From contig VBJX01000068.1 of NCBI GenBank assembly GCA_005879775.1, forward strand, positions 1 through 5,308: DNA of 5,308 nucleotides, given 5' to 3'. Every line of letters starts with the position of its first letter. Within the stretch, counting starts at the first letter, position 1. Source of the stretch: Chloroflexota bacterium (GTDB lineage: Bacteria; Chloroflexota; Limnocylindria; QHBO01). Below, piece by piece: positions 1 through 5,308 of the stretch. The notes beneath the pieces are model-generated. The model was not told the DNA's origin and did not search any database. It worked only from the letters and a program-made list of their open reading frames with translations. Made by a program: the position numbers and the translations under genes.

Positions 1-1342
1 CCACCAGCCGCGCGCGCTCGACGAGGCCGCCGCGGACTCTTGAGACCGTGACGACGTCCGGCGTGGCGGTACCCATCAGCAGCCGTGCCCCGGTCAGGGC
101 AGCCCGGCGACGAGCCACCCAGCGTGCGTCGTAGCGCGGCGTTCGATCGGACTTGTAGCCCCCGTCGTGTGCCTCGTCGACGACGATCAGCTCCAGGCCA
201 CGCAGTGGGGCGAAGGCCGCCATGCGGGTGCCGATCACGACCGACGCGTCTCCCCGCAGGACCCGCCACCAGGTGTCGTGCCGCTCTCCTGCTGACAGCC
301 CCGAGTGGAGAACCGCCAGCCGATCACCGACCAGCGCCGCGACCCGGTCGGCGAGCTGGGGAATGAGGGAGACCTCCGGGACCAGGATCAGTGCCGTGCC
401 ACCGCTTGCCAGCGTGCCGTCGATCGCCGCCAGGTAGACGTCCGTCTTGCCCGCGGCCGCCACCCCCTCGAGCAGTAGCTCGCCACCCGGCGCCAGCCGC
501 TCGAGGGCGGCCAATGCGGCGCGCTGCTCCGCTGCAAGCTCGTGGTCCCGCGTGGCAGCCCGCGGCCGGTGGGCCAGCGGGTCGCGCTCGACCGCGCGCC
601 ACGACAGCTCCGCGGCGCCGAGCGCGTCCAGCCGTCGGGCGGGCGCCAGGAGCGTCGATCCCTCGACGCCCAGCTCGTCGGCCAGCTCGGGGAGGGTCCG
701 CTCCCCGTCCGCCAGGGCTGCCAGGATGGCACGCTGCAGTGGTGCGCGATGCGACGGCTGCGCCGCTCCGGGGATGGCCCTAAGGACCCGCACCCGGAGG
801 GCGCTGACCTCGGGCGGGCGGAGAGACCAGCGGGCCCGCACGGCTCGGTCGCGTCGCAGACGCTCGAGCTTCGCGGCGGCCCCGGACCCGAGGGCCCGGC
901 GCAGCGCCAGGTCGGGGGCGACCCCCTCGCCATCGAATGCCCCTCGCGCAGCCGGCGGCAACGCGCCGGCCTCCAGCAGCTCCCAGCGACGCTCCAGGCG
1001 AGACTCCAGGCCGGGCGGCAGCATGGCCGCGATCGTGGTGCCCAGGGGGGCGCGGTAGTAGGCCGCGATCTCTCCGGCGAGCGCGAGGAGGTCGTCGCTG
1101 AGCATCGGCTCCGAGACGATCGCCTCGACCTCTCGCAGCTCGACACCCTCCTCCGCAGCATCCTCCCCACCCAGCAGATAGCCAAGTGCCAGGCGCCGGC
1201 CGTACGGGACGAGCAGGAGCGAGCCGGGGGCCGGATCGCCGAGCAATGCCGGGAGCAGGTAGCTGAATGCGCGCTCGGGACGGTCGGCGAGCGCTTCGAC
1301 GGCGACCCGCACGACGCGTCCGGCGGCGACTGCCGCCACCAT
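1..1342 (-). CDS. priA: Primosomal protein N' (replication restart helicase PriA), N-terminal 447 residues
   Basis: PriA recognises stalled or D-loop forks, unwinds DNA 3' to 5' and loads the replisome. Translating the minus strand from the ATG at 1342, two bases after the gmk stop, gives 447 codons without a stop up to the left edge; whole PriA is about 730 residues. The N-terminal 3'-DNA-binding domain is visible (about 8-105: RVVRVAVEALADRPERAFSY, then VPYGRRLALGYLLG). A less conserved linker/winged-helix region covers about 110-260. Helicase lobe 1 has Walker A GVAAAGKT (293-300), LILVPEVSLIPQ (318-329), LHSGLSAGERHDTW (345-358), VVIGTRMAAFAPL (368-380), Walker B DEAHDGGYK (389-397) and motif III GTATP (424-428). 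Walker B reads DEAH, where many PriA proteins have DEEH. Lys299 and the DE pair are intact, so the helicase looks active, unlike the degenerate PriA of many actinobacteria. The zinc-binding cysteines and lobe 2 lie beyond the window. No strong ribosome binding site is seen, so translation probably couples to gmk. Confidence 0.94.
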   Translation of the reverse strand, partial: MVAAVAAGRVVRVAVEALADRPERAFSYLLPALLGDPAPGSLLLVPYGRRLALGYLLGGEDAAEEGVELREVEAIVSEPMLSDDLLALAGEIAAYYRAPLGTTIAAMLPPGLESRLERRWELLEAGALPPAARGAFDGEGVAPDLALRRALGSGAAAKLERLRRDRAVRARWSLRPPEVSALRVRVLRAIPGAAQPSHRAPLQRAILAALADGERTLPELADELGVEGSTLLAPARRLDALGAAELSWRAVERDPLAHRPRAATRDHELAAEQRAALAALERLAPGGELLLEGVAAAGKTDVYLAAIDGTLASGGTALILVPEVSLIPQLADRVAALVGDRLAVLHSGLSAGERHDTWWRVLRGDASVVIGTRMAAFAPLRGLELIVVDEAHDGGYKSDRTPRYDARWVARRRAALTGARLLMGTATPDVVTVSRVRGGLVERARLV

Positions 1343-1344
1343 CG

Positions 1345-1983
1345 TCAGACTCGAACGCGCCGCGGTGGGTCGCGTCGTGCCTCGGCCTGCACGATCTCCC
1401 AGATCCGATCGGCGGCGCCGTCAGGATTGCCGGTCTCGTTGACGATCACGTAGTCGTAGTCGCCCGTCGTCCTCATCTCGGCCTCCGCGTCGCGGCGTCG
1501 AACCGCCAGGCTCTCCGGATCCTCGGACCCTCGAGCGGCAAGACGCTCGGCGAGATCCTCGATCGACGGCGGCATGATGAAGATGAGGAGCGCGTCGGGG
1601 ACGAGCTTGCGCACCGAACGGGCTCCCTGCGGATCGATGGTCAGGATGGCGTCACGCCCTGCCGCCAGGATGCCTCGCACCTGGTCGATCGGGCTCCCGT
1701 ACCAGTACCCGTGCACGAGCGCCTCCTCGAGCAGGCCGCCGCGCTGGCGCAGCTTCTCGAATTCGGCATCGGTCAAGAAGTGGTAATGCACCTTGTCCGT
1801 CTCGCCCTCCCGCCGTGCGCGCGTGGTGGCGGTCACGATCGGCACCACCTGCGGGCGCCGGCGTGCCAGCTCGGCCACGATCGTGCTCTTCCCGACTCCC
1901 GACGGTCCCGAGACCACGACCAGGAGTGGGTTCGGGAAGGCGAGCCGCTTGGCAGGGCGCTCGACGCCTGGCTGGCGTGTCAT
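1345..1983 (-). CDS. gmk: Guanylate kinase
   Basis: The 212-residue product phosphorylates GMP and dGMP with ATP, an essential step to GTP, dGTP and recycled (p)ppGpp precursors. A P-loop, GPSGVGKS, lies at 26-33. Compared with yeast guanylate kinase, the GMP-binding residues are present with a constant offset of 17: Arg55, Arg58, Glu61, Tyr67, Glu86, Tyr95, Ser97 and Asp117. Thr51 stands where yeast has Ser34. The lid region includes RGSEDPESLAVRR (151-163), and YDYVIVNE (176-183) is the usual C-terminal motif. The family sequence ID(V/W)QGA reads IDPQGA here. About 17 residues precede the core, slightly longer than in E. coli, but the ATG is backed by a strong ribosome binding site and by the ATGA overlap with the preceding gene. 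All catalytic features are intact, so the enzyme should be active. Confidence 0.97.
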   Translation of the reverse strand: MTRQPGVERPAKRLAFPNPLLVVVSGPSGVGKSTIVAELARRRPQVVPIVTATTRARREGETDKVHYHFLTDAEFEKLRQRGGLLEEALVHGYWYGSPIDQVRGILAAGRDAILTIDPQGARSVRKLVPDALLIFIMPPSIEDLAERLAARGSEDPESLAVRRRDAEAEMRTTGDYDYVIVNETGNPDGAADRIWEIVQAEARRDPPRRVRV

Positions 1984-2963
1984 TCGGCGTCCTCCCCCAC
2001 CTCCGCACCGACCCCCTCTGGCAGCCGGTCCGAATCGAGCCCGGCCGAGGCAAGGGCCTCCGCCAGGTCGGCCGGCAGCTCGCTCCAGGCACGCAGGCGG
2101 CGACCGTCGAGCGGCCGATCGAGCGTGAGGCGGGCGGCGTGCAGGAACTGCCGTCCGAGGCCGCCAGGCCCGATCCCCCCGCCGTAGCGCTGGTCGCCGG
2201 CGATCGGCAGCCCAAGGTAGGCCAGGTGCGCCCGCAGCTGGTGCGTTCGCCCGGTGCGCGGCCGGAGGGCAAGCAGCGTGTAGCCGCCTCCCTCGTCGAG
2301 GACCTCGTACTCGGTCACCGCCTCGCGGCCGCCGGCCACCACCGCCATTCGCTGCCGGTCACGCGGGTCTCGGCCGATGGGGGCCTCGATCCGGCCTCGG
2401 GGCGCCGGGGCGACGCCACGCACCAGTGCCACGTACTCCTTGTCGACCGAGCGGCTGCCGAACTGGCGCATCAGGCTGGCCTGCGCAGCGTCGTTCTTGG
2501 CCACCAGCAGCAGGCCGGAGGTCTCCTTGTCGAGCCGATGCACGATCCCGGGCCGCTCGACCCCCGCGATCGAGCCGAGTGGCTCACCGCGATCCCGGGC
2601 GCGGCCGAGCAGCGCGTTCACCAGCGTGCCCGATGCGTGCCCGGCGCTAGGATGGACGACCAGCCCGGCCGGCTTGTCGACGATCAGCATCGAGGCATCC
2701 TCGTAGGCGATGCGCAGTGGGATCGACTCGGGCTGCAGTGTCTCGTCGGGCGGGGCGGAGAGCTCCACGCTGATCTCCTCGCCACCCCGCAGGCGGTCCG
2801 CCGCCCGCGCGACGCGGCCGTCGACCCGCGCCCGCCCGTCGGAGACGAGCCGCTGGGCGTGGGCGCGGCTGATGCCGGCCACGGCGCTCACCGCCAGGTC
2901 GAAACGGCCCGCGGGGGCGCTCCCGGTCACCACCGATCCGCCAACCGTGGCGGCATCGGTCAC
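1980..2963 (-). CDS. rluD: RluA/RluD-family 23S rRNA pseudouridine synthase
   Basis: The 327-residue product isomerises specific uridines in 23S rRNA to pseudouridine. An N-terminal S4 RNA-binding domain lies at about 18-68 (GRFDLAVSAVAGISRAHAQR). The RluA-type catalytic domain follows, with MLIVDKPAGLVVHPSAGH (92-109) and GIVHRLDKETSG (139-150), in which Asp145 is the catalytic aspartate. DKEYVALVRG (174-183) carries the conserved tyrosine, and RPRTGRTHQLRAHL (234-247) completes the active site. The start chosen is GTG at 2963, whose bases overlap the lspA stop (GTGA); this places the S4 domain at the usual distance from the N terminus. The frame stays open further upstream inside lspA, but that stretch is out-of-frame lspA sequence. 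The S4 domain, length and place after lspA favour the RluD/YlyB group, which in E. coli modifies helix 69. The exact uridine target cannot be read from sequence. Its stop overlaps the gmk start (ATGA). Confidence 0.94.
   Translation of the reverse strand: MTDAATVGGSVVTGSAPAGRFDLAVSAVAGISRAHAQRLVSDGRARVDGRVARAADRLRGGEEISVELSAPPDETLQPESIPLRIAYEDASMLIVDKPAGLVVHPSAGHASGTLVNALLGRARDRGEPLGSIAGVERPGIVHRLDKETSGLLLVAKNDAAQASLMRQFGSRSVDKEYVALVRGVAPAPRGRIEAPIGRDPRDRQRMAVVAGGREAVTEYEVLDEGGGYTLLALRPRTGRTHQLRAHLAYLGLPIAGDQRYGGGIGPGGLGRQFLHAARLTLDRPLDGRRLRAWSELPADLAEALASAGLDSDRLPEGVGAEVGEDAE
1991..1998 (-). promoter_or_regulatory. Strong ribosome binding site for gmk
   Basis: On the minus strand GGGGGAGG lies 7 bases before the gmk ATG, inside the last codons of the pseudouridine synthase gene. 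A second GGAGG (2000-2004) sits just upstream. It is the only near-perfect Shine-Dalgarno sequence at the junctions in this window, and it decides the gmk start. Confidence 0.75.
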
Positions 2964-3469
2964 GAGGTTGCCCCGCGCCGGCTCGGATCGGTCAGGAAGA
3001 GCCTCAGGGCGATCAGCCCGACGCCGATCACGATCGAGGCGTCGGCGACGTTGAAGGTGGGCCATCGCACCTCGCCAAAGCCCACCGAGATGAAGTCCGT
3101 GACATACCCGTACCGCAGCCGGTCGATCAGGTTGCCGAGAATCCCCCCGAGGGCCACGCCCAGGGTTGCGTAGAGCCAGAGTGGACCGCCCTGCCAGGAG
3201 CGGTAGAGGTAGCCGATGAGGCCGAAGGCCAGCACTGAGACGATAAGGAAGAGAAGCGTCCCTCCCTGGAAGAGGCTGAAGGCAGCTCCGTGGTTCTGCG
3301 CGTTCCACAGCTGCACGAAATCACCCAGCAGCCGGACCCGGTCGCCGATCGGGATGGCCGACGAGACGGCGGCCTTCGAGACCTGGTCGGCGAGCAGGAT
3401 CACGAGCGCGGCACTGCCAACGATGGCCGGCTCGACCCGGATTCCCCGCCTCGCTGCCTCGCTGCTCAC
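2960..3469 (-). CDS. lspA: Lipoprotein signal peptidase (signal peptidase II)
   Basis: This is a 169-residue inner-membrane aspartyl protease that removes the signal peptide from diacylglyceryl-modified prolipoproteins; the length is normal for the family. Four hydrophobic segments are visible, at about 14-33, 70-90, 97-115 and 141-160. The family motifs are all present: DQVSK (28-32), NAQNHGAAFSL (56-66), GNLIDRL (112-118), GYVTDF (121-126) and FNVADASI (139-146). Asp125 and Asp143 match the catalytic pair of Pseudomonas LspA (Asp124 and Asp143). The start is GTG, the only plausible start before the first membrane segment; no clear Shine-Dalgarno sequence precedes it. The 29-base gap to the ileS stop shows no terminator hairpin or convincing promoter, so the gene is probably co-transcribed with ileS, a common arrangement in bacteria. 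Its TGA stop overlaps the GTG start of the next gene. Confidence 0.96.
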   Translation of the reverse strand: MSSEAARRGIRVEPAIVGSAALVILLADQVSKAAVSSAIPIGDRVRLLGDFVQLWNAQNHGAAFSLFQGGTLLFLIVSVLAFGLIGYLYRSWQGGPLWLYATLGVALGGILGNLIDRLRYGYVTDFISVGFGEVRWPTFNVADASIVIGVGLIALRLFLTDPSRRGATS

Positions 3470-3498
3470 GTGGCCGATGGTACGCGATGCGCTCGTGC

Positions 3499-5308
3499 TC
3501 AGGCGCGGGCGACGGCGAGGCGCAGGTGCCCCTCCTCCACGTCGAGCTCCTCGACGCGCTCGGCACCGTCCAACGTCCCGGCGGGAGCGATCTCGAGCGC
3601 CACGGCCAGGATCTCGGCAGCGAGCCAGTCGCGGTGGGCGGCCAGCTGGCTGATCGGCGCGGCATCGCCGGCGATCGCCACCCTGATCCGGTCGCTCACC
3701 TCGAATCCAGCCTGTCGACGAAGGGTCTGGAGCCGATGCGCCACCTCGCGGGCCAGCCCTTCGGCCTTGAGCTCGGGCGTGAGCGAGGTGTCGAGCGCCA
3801 CCAGCAGGTCGCCATCCTCGGCCACCTCGTGGCCGGTCCGCGCCCGGGCGGTGAGCTGGAACTCGTCAGTCTCCAGGGTCACGCCGCCGACCTCGACCCG
3901 ACCGTCATGCAGCAGCTGCCAGGCGCCCGACCGGGCACCGGCCATGACCGCCGCAACGGCCGCGCCACGTCGCGGCCCGACGATCGGCAGCAACGGGTAG
4001 AGGGTGCGCTCGACCATCGCCGACTCGTCGGTCAGCAGCTGCAGCTCCTTGATGTTCAGCTCCTCGAGCACCTCGCGGGTGAGGAGGTCGTTGGTTGCCG
4101 GGTCGGCGTTAAGGCCGCCTCCCATCGCGGCGGGCAGCTTGACGCGAGCCGCGGGAAGCGGCTGACGGGTGCGCAGCCCGGACGCGGCGCGTGCCGTGCG
4201 CCCCAGGGCGACCACTCGCCGTGCCAGCTCGACCGATGCCTCCAGCTGGCGATCGCGCTGGCCCTCCCGTGTTGCCGGAAAGTCGGCGAGGTGCACCGAG
4301 TCGGGCGCCTCCGGTTGCACCGCGGCCACCAGGTTCTGCCACATGGCCTCGGCCAGGTGGGGCACGAACGGCGCAATGAGGCGGGTCAGGTCGACCAGCA
4401 CCCGGTGCAGGGTCTCGTAGGCCGCGCGCTTGTCCGAATCCAGCTCCCCCTTCCAGAAGCGCCTCCGGTTGCGGCGCACGTACCAGTTCGACAGGTCGTC
4501 GACGAAGGCCTCGATGACGCGGGTCGCTCGCTGCGCGTCGTAGCCGTCGAGGGCGGCGCGGACCTCGCCAATGAGCGCGTCCAGGCGGGACAGGATCCAT
4601 CGGTCCAGGAGGGTGCGGGCGCCGGAGGCGCCATCGGTCTCGCCTGGCGTCCAACCGTCCACCCGGGCATACGTGACGAAGAAGCCGTACGTGTTCCAGA
4701 GCGGCAGGAAAAAGCGTCGGACCTCCTCGTGGGGGATGTGATAGCCGAAGTTGATGTTCGTGGCCGGGCTGGCGGCGCTGAACATCCAGCGCATGACGTC
4801 GGCACCGATCTGCTCTGCGGCATCGTCGAACCAGATCGCGTTGCCCTTGCTCTTGTGCATCTCCTCGCCGTGCTCGTCGCGGAAGAGCGCATAGCCGAAG
4901 AGGGTCTGGAACGGCGCGCGCCCGGTCATCACGGTGCTCTCGGCGATGAGCGCATAGAACCAGTTGCGGAACTGGCCAGGGAACGACTCGGTCACGAAGT
5001 CGGCCGGGTACCACTCCTCCCAGTGCGCCCGATCCGTCGTCCACTTCAACGTCGACAGGCCCACGATGCCGGCATCCAGCCAGGGGTTGCCGACGTCGGC
5101 GATGCGCCGCGCTCGCCCGCCACATGCCTGACACGCGATCTCGACCGCGTCGACCCAGGGTCGATGCGGCGAATGGCCCTCGAAGGTTTCCCAGCCCGCC
5201 ACCGCGCGCTGCCGCAGCGTCTCGCGCGAGTCGATCACCTCCCAGGCGTCGCACTCGGTGCAGCTCCAGATCGGCAGCGCCAGCCCGTAGTAGCGCTTCT
5301 TGCTGATC
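3499..5308 (-). CDS. ileS: Isoleucyl-tRNA synthetase, C-terminal 602 residues (5' end outside window)
   Basis: The enzyme charges tRNA-Ile with isoleucine in the cytoplasm. The frame is open through the right edge, so the true start, the HIGH motif and most of the editing domain are not visible; whole enzymes are about 1,000 residues. Numbering from the first full codon, the visible part opens with ISKKRYYGLALPIW, then two CxxC pairs (Cys16/19 and Cys59/62) that probably form a Cys4 zinc site. WLDAG (76-80) replaces the usual WFDSG, and GQFRNWFY lies at 111-118. The KMSKS-loop equivalent is EMHKS (149-153), followed by KGN. The anticodon-binding helical domain carries DRWILSRLD and DLSNWYVRRNRRRFWKG (about 272-287). 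No cysteine follows residue 62, so the C-terminal zinc finger of the E. coli-type enzyme is absent. The tail with LTPELKAEGLAREV and GFEVSDRIRV resembles the eukaryote-like (IleS2) class. Adjacent lspA supports IleRS over ValRS or LeuRS. The gene ends in TGA, 29 bases before lspA. Confidence 0.93.
   Translation of the reverse strand, partial: ISKKRYYGLALPIWSCTECDAWEVIDSRETLRQRAVAGWETFEGHSPHRPWVDAVEIACQACGGRARRIADVGNPWLDAGIVGLSTLKWTTDRAHWEEWYPADFVTESFPGQFRNWFYALIAESTVMTGRAPFQTLFGYALFRDEHGEEMHKSKGNAIWFDDAAEQIGADVMRWMFSAASPATNINFGYHIPHEEVRRFFLPLWNTYGFFVTYARVDGWTPGETDGASGARTLLDRWILSRLDALIGEVRAALDGYDAQRATRVIEAFVDDLSNWYVRRNRRRFWKGELDSDKRAAYETLHRVLVDLTRLIAPFVPHLAEAMWQNLVAAVQPEAPDSVHLADFPATREGQRDRQLEASVELARRVVALGRTARAASGLRTRQPLPAARVKLPAAMGGGLNADPATNDLLTREVLEELNIKELQLLTDESAMVERTLYPLLPIVGPRRGAAVAAVMAGARSGAWQLLHDGRVEVGGVTLETDEFQLTARARTGHEVAEDGDLLVALDTSLTPELKAEGLAREVAHRLQTLRRQAGFEVSDRIRVAIAGDAAPISQLAAHRDWLAAEILAVALEIAPAGTLDGAERVEELDVEEGHLRLAVARA

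Noticed and set aside
388..1185. Minus-strand open frame of 265 codons in the priA region
   Set aside because: It is out of frame with priA; its product is a low-complexity Arg/Ser/Pro string without domains, whereas the priA frame gives all the PriA motifs continuously.
1..1342. priA as a pseudogene, because it has no stop codon in the window and is crossed by other open frames
   Set aside because: Manual translation is uninterrupted for 447 codons with intact helicase motifs; the gene simply runs off the left edge.
542..1453. Plus-strand open frame of 303 codons
   Set aside because: It is antisense to priA and the end of gmk, is Arg/Gly-rich without any recognisable motif, and has no supporting ribosome binding site or neighbour.
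1815..3173. Long plus-strand open frame of 452 codons spanning gmk, rluD and lspA
   Set aside because: It lies antisense to three clearly identified genes, has no recognisable domain, and its composition is that expected of the reverse of high-GC coding sequence.
2964..3308. N-terminal extension of the pseudouridine synthase to 442 residues
   Set aside because: The extra residues come from out-of-frame lspA sequence; the GTG overlapping the lspA stop gives a normal-length protein with the S4 domain near the N terminus.
3470..3498. Possible promoter or terminator between ileS and lspA
   Set aside because: The 29-base gap shows no convincing -35/-10 pair, inverted repeat or T-run.
4109..5254. 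Minus-strand open frame of 381 codons overlapping ileS
   Set aside because: It is a frame-shifted shadow of ileS; the ileS frame carries all the conserved synthetase motifs.

Overview
The window is high-GC DNA (roughly 70% G+C by eye), almost entirely coding, and every gene is read from the minus strand. In transcription order (right to left) it holds a housekeeping cluster: the 3' part of an isoleucyl-tRNA synthetase gene (ileS, cut by the right edge), lspA (lipoprotein signal peptidase), a RluD-type rRNA pseudouridine synthase gene, gmk (guanylate kinase) and the 5' part of priA (primosomal helicase, cut by the left edge). Non-coding DNA is limited to 29 bases between ileS and lspA and 2 bases between gmk and priA. 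The lspA/rluD and rluD/gmk borders are 3- or 4-base start/stop overlaps.

The organism is a high-GC bacterium. The tight spacing, GTG starts, the divergent IleRS signature (MHKS in place of KMSKS, WLDAG in place of WFDSG) and the PriA stretch with YKSDRTPRY after the Walker B box are most reminiscent of uncultured Chloroflexota-like soil or aquatic bacteria. This placement rests on recalled sequence resemblance and is tentative. The ileS-lspA-rluD order is widely conserved in bacteria. gmk and priA often lie close to each other, but usually with rpoZ and/or coaBC between them; here they abut.

The five products serve basic growth functions: charging tRNA-Ile, maturing lipoproteins in the membrane, modifying 23S rRNA, GMP/dGMP phosphorylation, and restarting stalled replication forks. 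The layout suggests one transcript with translational coupling. No promoter, terminator, RNA gene, CRISPR array, mobile element or notable repeat was seen. I found no evidence of a new biological system. The points most worth a second look are the unusual IleRS signature motifs and the missing genes between gmk and priA.
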